Assembly: GCF_016019935.1 (NCBI RefSeq)
Contig: NZ_JAECMT010000006.1
Span: forward strand, 153,367 to 217,366
Length of the DNA stretch: 64,000 bases
Origin: Paenibacillus sp. GSMTC-2017
GTDB taxonomy: Bacteria; Bacillota; Bacilli; Paenibacillales; Paenibacillaceae
Direction: 5' to 3'
This document shows positions 50,083 through 59,838 of the stretch, piece after piece (the stretch's first letter is position 1; every line of letters begins with the position of its first letter). Position numbers and translations under genes: made by a program. The notes beneath the pieces were generated by a model. That model had not been told where the DNA came from. It ran no database searches and saw nothing but the letters and a program-made list of their open reading frames with translations.

Positions 50083-51540
50083 ATGACATTTAACGAATTG
50101 AACCTTACTCCAGATATATTAAAAGCTTTAAGTAAAGAAAACTACACTTCGCCGACTCCAATTCAGGAACAAGCGATACCAGCTGTGCTTGAAGGAAGAG
50201 ACATTTTCGGTTGTGCACAGACGGGAACGGGGAAGACAGCAGCATTTTCTTTGCCTATCATACAACTATTAAGCGCACAGAAGTCGCAATCATCTCGTCG
50301 CCGTATTCGTTCATTGATTTTGTCACCAACAAGAGAATTAGCGCTACAAATTTCGGAAAACATAGATGCATATAGCCAGTTTACAGATTTGCGCAGTGCA
50401 GCAATCGTTGGTGGCGTTTCACAACGTGCTCAAGAGCGTATGTTAGAGAGAGGTACAGATATTCTGATTGCAACTCCGGGCCGACTTATGGACCTTATGA
50501 ATCAGAAACTTGTTGACTTGCAGCATGTTCAGATTCTCGTTCTTGATGAAGCGGATCGTATGTTAGATATGGGCTTCATTAACGATGTAAAGAAAATTAT
50601 CTCGAAGATGCCAAGCAAGCGCCAAACGTTGTTCTTCTCCGCAACAATGCCGCCAGAAATCGCCCATCTAGTGAAGTCACTTCTTACTAATCCAGTAAAA
50701 GTAGAAATTACACCAGTATCATCTACTGTTGAACGTATTGAGCAATCGATGTATTTGGTTGATAAAGACAATAAGCCTGAGCTTTTAATTCACTTGTTGA
50801 AAGACCCAGCTATCAAAACAGCGCTAGTATTTACACGTACGAAGCATGGTGCTGACCGCGTTGTTCGTGGACTTACGAAGCTGAACATTACCGCTCAAGC
50901 TATCCATGGAAACAAATCGCAAAATGCTCGTCAAAGCGCATTAAGCAATTTCAAAAACGGAACAACACGGGTGCTAGTTGCAACAGATATCGCAGCACGT
51001 GGAATCGATATTGATGAGCTGTCTCATGTTATTAACTATAATCTCCCGAACATTCCAGAAACATATGTTCACCGTATCGGTCGTACAGGCCGCGCGGGTC
51101 ACACTGGCGTAGCGATTTCCTTCTGCGAAGCGGAAGAATTGCCATACCGCAGAGATATCGAGAAGGTAATCAAGAAGACGATTCCTGTTGTTGAGGATCA
51201 ACCGTATCCGATGTTAGTGACAACAGTTGCTCCGTCATCGAAGTCAGGTGGTCAATCGAAATCAGGCGGACAATCCAGATCAGGTGGACAAGGGCAATCA
51301 AGATCATCGAATGCGGGTAGAGCTCCGAGAGCAAATACGTCACAAAGATCTTCGAACTCTGGATCACAAGGGACATCAGGTTCATCTAGACCATCGAGAC
51401 CTGCAAGTTCACAAGGATCAGCAGGCTCGTCCAGACCATCGAGACCAGCAGGTTCGCAAGGATCAGCAGGCTCTTCGAGACCATCAAGACCTGCAAGTTC
51501 TCAAGGTTCAAGCTCACCAACTAATCCTTGGTTGCGATAA
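50083..51540 (+). CDS. DEAD-box RNA helicase
   Basis: 485 residues, TAGGAG upstream. Q-motif (PTPIQEQAIP), motif I AQTGTGKT, Ia PTRELALQ, II DEAD (LDEADRMLD), III SAT, IV/V LVATDIAARGIDI and VI HRIGRTGRAG are all intact. The tail from about residue 385 is disordered and repetitive (GGQSKSGGQSRSGGQ, then three near-copies of a Ser/Arg/Pro/Gln/Gly unit), typical of RhlE/CshA-like helicases that bind RNA unspecifically. Role: RNA remodelling in ribosome assembly or mRNA decay, often cold-inducible. Confidence 0.95.
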   Translation: MTFNELNLTPDILKALSKENYTSPTPIQEQAIPAVLEGRDIFGCAQTGTGKTAAFSLPIIQLLSAQKSQSSRRRIRSLILSPTRELALQISENIDAYSQFTDLRSAAIVGGVSQRAQERMLERGTDILIATPGRLMDLMNQKLVDLQHVQILVLDEADRMLDMGFINDVKKIISKMPSKRQTLFFSATMPPEIAHLVKSLLTNPVKVEITPVSSTVERIEQSMYLVDKDNKPELLIHLLKDPAIKTALVFTRTKHGADRVVRGLTKLNITAQAIHGNKSQNARQSALSNFKNGTTRVLVATDIAARGIDIDELSHVINYNLPNIPETYVHRIGRTGRAGHTGVAISFCEAEELPYRRDIEKVIKKTIPVVEDQPYPMLVTTVAPSSKSGGQSKSGGQSRSGGQGQSRSSNAGRAPRANTSQRSSNSGSQGTSGSSRPSRPASSQGSAGSSRPSRPAGSQGSAGSSRPSRPASSQGSSSPTNPWLR

Positions 51541-51564
51541 TTAGCTAAAAAGGATATCAATAAC

Positions 51565-51606
51565 AGCGGCATTTAGGAATGTGAGTTCCTGAGTGCCGCT
51601 TTTTTA
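51565..51606 (+). terminator. Rho-independent terminator of the helicase gene
   Basis: AGCGGCA..AGGAA pairs with TTCCT..TGCCGCT, then six T. Confidence 0.9.
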
Positions 51607-51740
51607 TGATGATAAAAGAGGATGTAGATTATGTAAATTTACAAAACTATAATGAAATCTTATGTTTAGGTACTCTTCAGTATCTTGCATCTGGGATAGA
51701 AGTGGCAGTTTGATATTTAGAAGTCGAGTAGATTTATCAT

Positions 51741-51909
51741 GGTGCGAACCATAAGTACACATGAAATCCCTGGGGGATTCGCACCTCAAGCTGGACAAGG
51801 AATTTCAGCGTATATAGCGAATAAGTATACTAAATTAACCTCGTGAAATTCGAGGTTCGCAAAAAAGGCACCGAAAACCCTTGCTGTGCAAGGGTTGGAA
51901 AGGCTCGCT
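51741..51909 (+). promoter_or_regulatory. CRISPR leader of array 1
   Basis: The block is homologous to the leader of array 2: GTGCGAACC..AAGT.CACATGAAA, GGGGGATTCGCACCTCAAGCTG, AATTTAACCTC and GGTTCGCAAAAAAG recur in order. GTGCGAA/TTCGCAC (51742-51748/51778-51784) is an inverted repeat. AACCCTTGC-TGT-GCAAGGGTT (51876-51896) is a hairpin 13 nt before the first repeat. The preceding 51607-51740 shows no gene. Confidence 0.75.
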
Positions 51910-53384
51910 GTCACTCCCTATGCGGGAGTGTGGATTGAAACTGATTTTTGTAAACTTTCTCTGTAAACGACGTAGTCACTCCCTATGCGGGAGTGTGGAT
52001 TGAAACTTGATCTAATGCCATTGGTATAAACCTCCTAACATGTCACTCCCTATGCGGGAGTGTGGATTGAAACAATTAATCGACCCCTTTTCGTTAAACT
52101 GCGCAGGTCACTCCCTATGCGGGAGTGTGGATTGAAACATGGACTATCCGGAGTTGGTGGCCGAAATGGCGCGGTCACTCCCTATGCGGGAGTGTGGATT
52201 GAAACATCGATACGATGACTATAGCGCGCGATCGGCACGTCACTCCCTATGCGGGAGTGTGGATTGAAACTACTCTGCAGGATTGACAATCGATGTTAAA
52301 GGCGTCACTCCCTATGCGGGAGTGTGGATTGAAACTGCTGCTGTTCCTCTGTCTCTGTCATACTGCCGAGTCACTCCCTATGCGGGAGTGTGGATTGAAA
52401 CGTCAATATCCTATAATCTCTGTTTCGAATATTAGTCACTCCCTATGCGGGAGTGTGGATTGAAACTAAGCGGTTATCTGCTGCTGAAAAGAAATGGCAA
52501 GTCACTCCCTATGCGGGAGTGTGGATTGAAACGCTAATACAGCGACACCTGCTCCGTCACTTGGTGGTCACTCCCTATGCGGGAGTGTGGATTGAAACAT
52601 AGCTGCCCATTTGTAGAAGTATAGAATCTGAGTCACTCCCTATGCGGGAGTGTGGATTGAAACTCAAAGCTTCGTTTTGTATACCCAACCACTTTGGGTC
52701 ACTCCCTATTCGGGAGTGTGGATTGAAACATGCTCGTGATATTTGGGTTTGTTCACCCGAAGCGTCACTCCCTATGCGGGAGTGTGGATTGAAACTACGA
52801 AATGAAAACGGTAGAGTAGCTTGGCATATGTCACTTCCTATGCGGGAGCGTGGATTGAAACTTAACATCCTTAAAAATGAAGTTCATAAAGGTCGTCACT
52901 CCCTATGCGGGAGTGTGGATTGAAACATCTGTAGGAAGATGGAATGATGATTTAAGAGTTGTCACTCCCTATGCGGGAGTGTGGATTGAAACTTATCCGG
53001 TAAAACGGTATTAACGGTGGTGTACGTCACTTCCTATGCGGGAGTGTGGATTGAAACAAGTCATTAATAATAGCAGTCGTTTTTCTATCCGTCACTTCCT
53101 ATGCGGGAGTGTGGATTGAAACTATTATCTGTGCCATTAATGGGTATCCCATAAGGTCACTCTCTGTGCGAGAGTGTGGATTGAAACGATGTGTCCGATA
53201 CGCGAAGCTCGAAGCTGTCTGGGTCACTCCCTGTGTGGGAGTGTGGATTGAAACTGAGGGTTATAAAAATCTCTGGCTCTCAAGGTAGTCACTCCCTATG
53301 TGGGAATGTAGATTGAAACGTCATTGAATCAGATGGATACGTATTCGTTACAGTCACTCGCTATGCGAGAATGTGAGTTGGAGC
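51910..53384 (+). CRISPR. CRISPR array 1: 23 repeats of 32 nt, 22 spacers
   Basis: Repeats begin GTCACTCCCTATGCGGGAG and end TGTGGATTGAAAC; spacers are 33-35 nt. Starts: 51910, 51975, 52042, 52107, 52174, 52239, 52304, 52370, 52435, 52501, 52567, 52632, 52698, 52764, 52830, 52895, 52961, 53026, 53091, 53156, 53223, 53288, 53353. The first 12 are identical; changes accumulate from 52698 and the last is badly degraded, so the leader is at the left. The ATTGAAAC end fits the 8-nt 5' handle of type III crRNAs; the whole repeat resembles type I-C repeats. Open frames read through the array are artefacts. Confidence 0.98.
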
Positions 53385-53515
53385 TTGGCTTGATGTGACT
53401 CCAAGCTTCACCTCATGCGTGAACAATCAGCTCATAGGATTACCAAACCTCCTTCTATTTACAGAATGACCTTTATATCTGGGCTACTTCGTAGTTTCTA
53501 AGAAGTTAAAAAAGC

Positions 53516-53545
53516 AAGGCCACATCGACAGGATGTGGCCTTTTT
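53516..53545 (+). terminator. Terminator between array 1 and cmr1
   Basis: AAGGCCACATC-GACAG-GATGTGGCCTT, then T-run. Would end the array 1 transcript. The remaining spacer 53385-53660 has no convincing gene. Confidence 0.85.
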
Positions 53546-53660
53546 CTTGTTCAAATGTTGCGGTTTATTGTCACAATCTATCGATAACCATCATTTAGCG
53601 ATGGAAGATTAGGAGGTATTTTCTTTTTTTGGTCGAATTAGCACGTGGAGAAGGGAAACA

Positions 53661-55211
53661 TTGGGTTATAAAAAAGTTGTCGAGAGGAAGAGGCAATTGA
53701 AACGAAAACTAGAATTCCCAGTGAAAGACGAGAATTTTACTACAATCATTTCAAATGTGGGTAGATTTAAAAAACAGCATAGCATTACTATTGTAACGCC
53801 TATGTTTGGTGGGGGAACTGAAGCGGGTGCAGTGGATGAAGCAAACCCAATTCGATCTTCATCCGTCCGTGGTAACTTGCGATTCTGGTGGCGAGCTACA
53901 CGAGGAGCATCCTTCGAATCAACAGCCGAATTGCTCAATCGTGAAATAGAGATTTTCGGAGATACATCTAACCCTAGCCCTATAAAAATTTGGGTAGAGG
54001 CGAGTGAAGATGCATCCAAATTTCATGATGCAAAGGTACCCCGTATTAACCCTAAGAACAACCAAACCAATTATGTACTCAATTCTAGTCTTAATAGATA
54101 CGCTTTGTTTCCGTTTGATGATAACAAACCTAAAACAAGATATTGCAACGATCTTAAATTTAATTTGTTTATTGAGATGCCGTCCGGGATGGAACAGTTA
54201 TATGAAAAGGAACTAAAGCCAGCTTTGTGGGCATGGATTAATTTCGGTGGAGTAGGCGCTAGGACAAGAAGAGGATGCGGGAGTTTGCATTGTGACGATT
54301 TTTCACCTGGAGCTAAAACGTATGAGAAACTCTTCCCTCTGGAATCTGTAACGAAAGTAGATTTACTTCGCTGGTACAAAAAGAGTATAGAAATTTATGA
54401 GTTGAAACTTCCAACAGTAGATGCAGCTAGTTCTACAGAATGGCCTGTTCTATGCGATAGTATCAAAATAAATAGAGCCCAGATAACAGTTACTAGTGCG
54501 TGGAACGAAGCGGTGGAAGTATATAGAAAATTTCGGCGTACACCAAATCCACCGATGAACCGAAACATGTCAGAAGCCCATCCAAAGAGAAGCTTCTGGC
54601 CAGAAGCAGATTCAATCAGAAAGCTTACAAATATGTCTGACCCAGACCATGTTAATTCTCAAACTATTCAAGATAGTAAGGGGGTCTTTCCAAGAGCTCA
54701 ATTAGGACTTCCCATACAATTTCAATTTGCTAATCGAAGAAAACAGACATTCAATCCCAAAGACCCTAATAAAGGTATTGATCCATACAAAACAACCTTG
54801 TTGCCTAAAGTTAAAGATAAAGTTAAGGAAAGATTAGCTTCTCCACTTATTTTAAAAGGACTTGCCATCTCCGTTCAAAGTGGAAAGGAGTTTCTAATCA
54901 AAGGTTGTTCCATTATTGCTATTTTGAAGCAGCCTGAAATTGAAAAATTAACACTTACATTAATCAAGGATAACAAGATTAGAGGTAATGAATTGTCATG
55001 GTGGAAACAGGTTAGTGATGAGTTGGAAAAAGTAACTATATATAAAGATGAAATTTATCCGACCTTAAATTACTTTGAGAAATTTGAGAACAGGAATCCA
55101 ATGAGAATAGGGGTTAGTTCAAATTGGAAGGATGGGGTAGGAAATATCCCTAAAACCCAGTCGGCCATATTAGCCTTTCTTCACAGCAAGGAGGTTGCCC
55201 AATGGGAGTAG
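53661..55211 (+). CDS. cmr1: Type III-B RAMP protein Cmr1
   Basis: 516 residues from TTG 53661 with GGAGAAGGGA upstream; no ATG is well placed. After a basic N-terminal extension of about 35 residues comes HSITIVTPMFGGGTEAG and SSSVRGNLRFWWRATRG, the Cmr1 RAMP signature, then FGGVGARTRRGCGSL (Gly-rich loop). Cmr1 caps the 3' end of the crRNA in the Cmr complex. The gene is longer than many Cmr1 proteins (about 300-450), mostly through the N-extension and insertions. First gene of the operon; overlaps cmr2 by 10 nt. Confidence 0.93.
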   Translation: MGYKKVVERKRQLKRKLEFPVKDENFTTIISNVGRFKKQHSITIVTPMFGGGTEAGAVDEANPIRSSSVRGNLRFWWRATRGASFESTAELLNREIEIFGDTSNPSPIKIWVEASEDASKFHDAKVPRINPKNNQTNYVLNSSLNRYALFPFDDNKPKTRYCNDLKFNLFIEMPSGMEQLYEKELKPALWAWINFGGVGARTRRGCGSLHCDDFSPGAKTYEKLFPLESVTKVDLLRWYKKSIEIYELKLPTVDAASSTEWPVLCDSIKINRAQITVTSAWNEAVEVYRKFRRTPNPPMNRNMSEAHPKRSFWPEADSIRKLTNMSDPDHVNSQTIQDSKGVFPRAQLGLPIQFQFANRRKQTFNPKDPNKGIDPYKTTLLPKVKDKVKERLASPLILKGLAISVQSGKEFLIKGCSIIAILKQPEIEKLTLTLIKDNKIRGNELSWWKQVSDELEKVTIYKDEIYPTLNYFEKFENRNPMRIGVSSNWKDGVGNIPKTQSAILAFLHSKEVAQWE

Positions 55212-57121
55212 ACAATAAACAAGTCCTCATTATTACACTTGGACCAGTGCAGCATTTTATAGCCCAGGCACGCAAAACGAGGGACCTTTGGTACGGCTCG
55301 CATCTACTTGCTGAGTTAAGTAAAGTTGCTGCTAACGCAATGGTTTCTCAGCCAGGTGTTGAACTCATCTTCCCTAACAAAGCTGGTAATATCTTATGGG
55401 AAGATATTAGAGTTGCTAATAAAATCGTTGGCGTAGTAGATACAGGGCAAGATGCTAGAGAAGTTGCAATTGCTACATGTACTGCTGTTGTTAAAGCTTG
55501 GATTGAACGATCAGACAAAGTAAAGAATGAGCTTCAACAATACATTAATACTTCTATGTGGGATCGGCAAATTAAAGATTTTATCGAATGTTATGCAGTT
55601 TGGACTCCTTATAATGGAAGTAACATCAATTATAGTCAAGCCATTGAACGTGCAGATCAATTAATGGCTGCCCGTAAATCTTTCCGTGACTTTCGGCAAA
55701 ATGAACCCGGCACATTGTTCGGCGACAAAAAGTCTCGTTTAAATAGTGGTCGCGAATCTGTTATTTGGCCTGAAAAGCTTCATCTGCTTGCTAAATTTGG
55801 AATTACGAAGGATGAAACGCTGGATGCAATTTCCCTCGTGAAACGGCTATCGAATCGAACAGATCCAAGAACATTCCCTTCGGTCTGCGATATGGCGTTT
55901 CTTCCATATCGTAATGATATGCAGAATCACGCTAAAATAAGAGATTACTATGAAGCAGTTCGTCACAGTTGTAGAGCTTTGCAGTTAGATGGCAAAGCGA
56001 TAGATGAGTTTGAGTCAGCTTTATTTTATGAAAATAGGGTAGAAGAGTTTGTTGCTGAGCGATTGCATCAGATGAGTGAAAAAAGAGGAAGCGGGAGCTT
56101 CTTTACTAACAAAGAACATGTGCAAGAACAGAATCAAGTAACGGAGATCGTGACAAGTATTGCACAGTTACGAACTAGCCATGAGATAAACAAGAATAGC
56201 TTGCCGAATTATTATGCGTTTATTATGTGCGACGGCGATAATATGGGTGAGACACTACGCGCAATGAAAACTAAAGAAGAACATCAAAAATTTTCTCAAA
56301 ACTTGTCCCGTTTCGCATTGGCTGCCGAAGAAATTGTGTCATATCGAAAACGAAATGAAAGCGCTAATATGATTGAGCGTGGAAAGCTAGTTTACAGTGG
56401 CGGAGACGATATTATGGCATACGTCGCTTTAAGTGACTGTATGGATGTATGCGATAAACTGCAACGCAAGTTTACAGAAATTATGAATGAAGCTGTACCA
56501 CAAGGGTTGCCAAAGCCAACATTGTCAATTGGAGTAGCTATTGTACACATGATGGAGCGTTTAGAAGTAGCATGTGAAATAGCACGTCGTGCTGAACATT
56601 TTGCTAAGAGCAGCGGGAAAAATAGAATGGCTGTCATTATGCAGAAACGGCATGGTGGAACACTGTCTACGATCAGTCTGCCTTTCGGAAATAGGGCATC
56701 CAACGAAGAATCGTCCACGCATATCGGACAGGTTGACGTACATATCAGCCCAACTCGTCAAATTGAAGATTTACAGACATTCTATCGTAAGGGCTATTTC
56801 TCAACTAGGTTTCCACATGAGCTTCGTGAGATGTATTTGGAATACACTCGTCTGATGAAAGGTTCTGCTTGGTTAAATGATGTGCATGGAAAAGAAAACT
56901 TGATGTTGCTGGAGGTTGAGCGTTTGCTCAGAAAGAAAAAACCTGCACAAGTAGAGGGCAAAGACTATGCAACGCTCATCGAGTGGGTGAAGAAATGTTT
57001 CCAAACAAATGCTTCCCCTCTTGAACAGATGCGTGAACTTGCAGAAAAGATGATTATTGCTGTCATGATTGAAAAAGAAGGAGGTAGCTATGAAGAAGCT
57101 CATTCAAATTCAACCATTTGA
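55202..57121 (+). CDS. cmr2: Type III-B Cas10/Cmr2, GGDD cyclase, no visible HD domain
   Basis: 639 residues, AAGGAGG upstream inside cmr1. The protein begins directly with the Cmr2 N-domain (TLGPVQHFIAQARKTRDLWYGSHLLAELS). Palm 2 carries YSGGDDIMAYV with GGDD at 400-403, the active site that makes cyclic oligoadenylate after target RNA binding. The preceding MCDGDNMGE at about 345 marks palm 1. No HD nuclease motif is visible at the N-terminus, and the length is about 200 residues less than Cmr2 proteins that carry it. So signalling is probably intact but DNA cleavage by Cas10 is not. Confidence 0.95.
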   Translation: MGVDNKQVLIITLGPVQHFIAQARKTRDLWYGSHLLAELSKVAANAMVSQPGVELIFPNKAGNILWEDIRVANKIVGVVDTGQDAREVAIATCTAVVKAWIERSDKVKNELQQYINTSMWDRQIKDFIECYAVWTPYNGSNINYSQAIERADQLMAARKSFRDFRQNEPGTLFGDKKSRLNSGRESVIWPEKLHLLAKFGITKDETLDAISLVKRLSNRTDPRTFPSVCDMAFLPYRNDMQNHAKIRDYYEAVRHSCRALQLDGKAIDEFESALFYENRVEEFVAERLHQMSEKRGSGSFFTNKEHVQEQNQVTEIVTSIAQLRTSHEINKNSLPNYYAFIMCDGDNMGETLRAMKTKEEHQKFSQNLSRFALAAEEIVSYRKRNESANMIERGKLVYSGGDDIMAYVALSDCMDVCDKLQRKFTEIMNEAVPQGLPKPTLSIGVAIVHMMERLEVACEIARRAEHFAKSSGKNRMAVIMQKRHGGTLSTISLPFGNRASNEESSTHIGQVDVHISPTRQIEDLQTFYRKGYFSTRFPHELREMYLEYTRLMKGSAWLNDVHGKENLMLLEVERLLRKKKPAQVEGKDYATLIEWVKKCFQTNASPLEQMRELAEKMIIAVMIEKEGGSYEEAHSNSTI

Positions 57122-58451
57122 TCCGATTCTGATGCGGGACGGAAGACCTTTTAATGCAACTCCAGGAGAAACGGCACATTCGCTCACGGAAGTTATTCCT
57201 AGCGTTCTAGCTGGTTCCATTCGAACGATGCTCGCTAAGAAAATGATGAACCAAGAACACAATTTGAGCATATTTTCATCTAAAAAGTCTGCTTCTATTA
57301 AGAAGCTTATTATAAAGGGACCGATTTACGTACGAGGGGGTAGACGATTTTACCCTGTGCCAAAGGATTTATTCGGATATGACGACGAAAATAAGCAATT
57401 CCAAATTAAAGCTTTGAGTCCTATTAGCTCTTTTCAAAATAACGAATCTGAAACTGGTTTTCTAGGTACGGGCAAGCTGGGTGCTCATGAAGATATATTA
57501 TGGCCTATCTATGTACCACCTAGAAGTAAGGAGTGGAAGGAGTCACCGGCCTATATTTCTGAAGAACGTATGACCGATTGGTTGATCGGTAGCGAGGATG
57601 AGGAAGTACTTGCACGTATGAAGCTTGAACTATCGGTATGGAGAAAGATGCAGCGAGCAGATAGGGGAGTAAATCTACAAGATGAAATTGATCATAACCT
57701 AGCATTGGAGATCAGCCAACATTACTTAGCTCCATTCGCTATCGAGGAACGTACATCTACGGCCATTAATAGAGAGACATATGCTGCCAAAGACCAAGCA
57801 CTGTATACGATGAAGATGCTTGTTTTACCGCCTAATGTCAGTATTTTAGCAGAAGTAGGAGGAGAGCTCGATAATGGGTTGGAATGGCCCGAAAAGTTAT
57901 CTGTTATTCATCCGATAGGTGGTAAGCGCCGACTTGCACATTTCCAAGAAGCAAGTGATGTTACATATCCTACATGTAGCGATGAAGTATTAGAGGCGCT
58001 AAAGGGAAGGACATATATCCGAATGATATTGATGACGCCCGCTTACTTTGCCAAGGGATGGAGACCAGATTGGCTGGATATGGACCTCAAAACAAATGAC
58101 AAATGGGCATATAAAAAACAGGCAAAGTTGAAGCTTCGTTGGGCATGCATCCCAGGTTATTTACCAATATCGGGCTGGAGAAATGCTAATCAAGATCCAC
58201 AGAAAGTGAGCGATTCAGCGAAATCGAATCAACAGAAGACTTACGGTGTTGAAAAGGCTGTCCGACGCATGGTTCCAGCGGGAAGTGTTTATTACTTTGA
58301 GGTTGAAGACGGATATGATGCAGCGGAGCTAGCAAGAAACTGCTGGATGTCTCCGGTGTCGGATAAAGATCGAAGAAAAGGCAGTTTTGATCATGAAGAC
58401 GGGTTTGGGCTAGCTATCTGGGGAACTTGGGAGCCGAGTCATTCTCTGTAA
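57090..58451 (+). CDS. cmr3: Type III-B protein Cmr3
   Basis: 453 residues from ATG 57090 with GAAGGAGGT upstream; a longer open frame begins inside cmr2. It overlaps the cmr2 end by 32 nt. IQIQPFDPILMRDGRPFN and IPSVLAGSIRTML are the Cmr3 family landmarks (Cas5-like RAMP), and GFGLAIWGTWEP closes the protein. Cmr3 binds the 5' handle of the crRNA beside Cmr2. Start choice is supported by ribosome site and by the family N-terminus. Confidence 0.94.
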   Translation: MKKLIQIQPFDPILMRDGRPFNATPGETAHSLTEVIPSVLAGSIRTMLAKKMMNQEHNLSIFSSKKSASIKKLIIKGPIYVRGGRRFYPVPKDLFGYDDENKQFQIKALSPISSFQNNESETGFLGTGKLGAHEDILWPIYVPPRSKEWKESPAYISEERMTDWLIGSEDEEVLARMKLELSVWRKMQRADRGVNLQDEIDHNLALEISQHYLAPFAIEERTSTAINRETYAAKDQALYTMKMLVLPPNVSILAEVGGELDNGLEWPEKLSVIHPIGGKRRLAHFQEASDVTYPTCSDEVLEALKGRTYIRMILMTPAYFAKGWRPDWLDMDLKTNDKWAYKKQAKLKLRWACIPGYLPISGWRNANQDPQKVSDSAKSNQQKTYGVEKAVRRMVPAGSVYYFEVEDGYDAAELARNCWMSPVSDKDRRKGSFDHEDGFGLAIWGTWEPSHSL

Positions 58452-58477
58452 CACAATAATTTTTGGGAGGGTACACG

Positions 58478-59413
58478 ATGAGCGATAATAGAATGTTTTA
58501 TATACACTGTCTGTCACCTGTACATGTTGGAACAGGACAAGGAGTTGGCATCATCGATTTGCCTATTATGAGGGAGAGAGTAACTTCATGGCCCTTAGTA
58601 CCTGGTAGTTCGATTAAAGGTGTTTTGAGAGAGTTTTCTACAATAAATGCTATAGATAAAAGGCAGGAAGATATTATCCATGCTGCTTTTGGTAAAGTTG
58701 CAAGTAGTAACGAGGAGTCATCGAGCGCAGGCTCATTAGCTTTCACGGATGCACGACTACTGGCTTTTCCTGTAGTGAGTCAACATGGAACCTTCGCATA
58801 TGTAAGTTGCCCACTTGCACTGAGAAGATTATTGCGTGATGTATCGGCTGCATCATTATCTATAGATGGTATAAGTATGGGCTTGGTCGATCAATGGGAG
58901 ACGATCTTAAATGAAGGAAACAACGGTAGCAAGGCTTTGGTTGGGGAAGATGCTACTTCGGTATTAGTTATCGATAAAAAAGTTTCTATTGATGAATTTG
59001 AGTTTGTAGCAGCAGGACATGTTGATTTTGGAAAAGCTATAGCAAGTTTAGCAAAGCTAATATTTGCGGATGATAGTTCGCGTAAATTATTTTGCGAGCG
59101 GTTTATGCTTGCGAGTGATGATGCTTTTAATTATTTTGCAACGTTATGTTGTGAGATAGTACCTCGAATTAAAATTCAACAAGAAACAAAAACGGTAGAT
59201 GGGGGTGCGCTATGGTATGAGGAATATTTGCCAACTGAATCTATTCTGTATGGTATTGCTTGGTCAGATAAGATACATATCAAGGGAACTGCTATTAAAG
59301 GAGCGGACTTGTTCGAGCCTTTCCAGTCAACGATGCAGCTTCAAATCGGCGGTAATGCGACAGTGGGCAAAGGGCGGGTAAGCTGCCGATTCACTAAGGG
59401 GGATGATGTATGA
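58478..59413 (+). CDS. cmr4: Type III-B backbone RAMP nuclease Cmr4
   Basis: 311 residues from ATG 58478 (GGGAGG upstream). LSPVHVGTGQGVGIIDLPIM with D27, corresponding to the catalytic aspartate that cuts target RNA at 6-nt intervals in Cmr complexes, followed by PLVPGSSIKGVLREF and a C-terminal GGNATVGKGRVSC Gly-rich loop. Several copies form the backbone. Catalytic residue intact, so target RNA cleavage is expected. Stop overlaps the cmr5 start by 4 nt. Confidence 0.95.
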   Translation: MSDNRMFYIHCLSPVHVGTGQGVGIIDLPIMRERVTSWPLVPGSSIKGVLREFSTINAIDKRQEDIIHAAFGKVASSNEESSSAGSLAFTDARLLAFPVVSQHGTFAYVSCPLALRRLLRDVSAASLSIDGISMGLVDQWETILNEGNNGSKALVGEDATSVLVIDKKVSIDEFEFVAAGHVDFGKAIASLAKLIFADDSSRKLFCERFMLASDDAFNYFATLCCEIVPRIKIQQETKTVDGGALWYEEYLPTESILYGIAWSDKIHIKGTAIKGADLFEPFQSTMQLQIGGNATVGKGRVSCRFTKGDDV

Positions 59414-59838
59414 ATTCTCTTGAGCAGCAATACGCAGTGAAAGTGTTATCGTGCATGAATGAGGTATTGAATAACGAAGAGAAGTTTATGGTGGATTACG
59501 GCAGATTGTGTCATAAGTTCCCCTATATGGTGCTGACCAATGGATTACGTTTAACGGTTGCTTTCTATCAGGGAAAAGGGAAGAAAGATAAAGCATATTC
59601 CATCTTTATTAAAGACTTGGGAGAGGTACTCGACTTAACAGCTTGGAATGAAATGATGAATAAAGGTGTAGGACCTGCTGACTATAGGATGTTAACAATG
59701 CGGTCATTAAAAGCGGCAGCTTGGTTTAAACGTTATGCGCAGACGATATTGCAGGTAGATAGTGATGATGATTCTACCATATCGACCCCTGAGTTGAAGG
59801 ATCTACAAGCTCCACGAGCTACAGATGGGGGAGCGTGA
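59410..59838 (+). CDS. cmr5: Type III-B small subunit Cmr5
   Basis: 142 residues, all helical. LEQQYAVKVLSCMNEV, YGRLCHKFPYMVLTNGLRLTVAFYQGKGKKDKAY and LTMRSLKAAAWFKRYAQTIL are typical Cmr5 segments. Forms the second filament along the crRNA-target duplex. Overlaps both neighbours by 4 nt, so it is tightly coupled. Confidence 0.93.
   Translation: MNSLEQQYAVKVLSCMNEVLNNEEKFMVDYGRLCHKFPYMVLTNGLRLTVAFYQGKGKKDKAYSIFIKDLGEVLDLTAWNEMMNKGVGPADYRMLTMRSLKAAAWFKRYAQTILQVDSDDDSTISTPELKDLQAPRATDGGA

Noticed and set aside
52575..52923. Open frames on both strands inside CRISPR array 1
   Set aside because: They are made of the translated repeat at a fixed period and lack ribosome sites; same for plus-strand frames at 62475-63456 in array 2.
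53629..53700. Short TTG-started frame after AGGAGGT upstream of cmr1
   Set aside because: Only about 23 codons, spacing to AGGAGGT is too long, and it is out of frame with cmr1. Probably chance.
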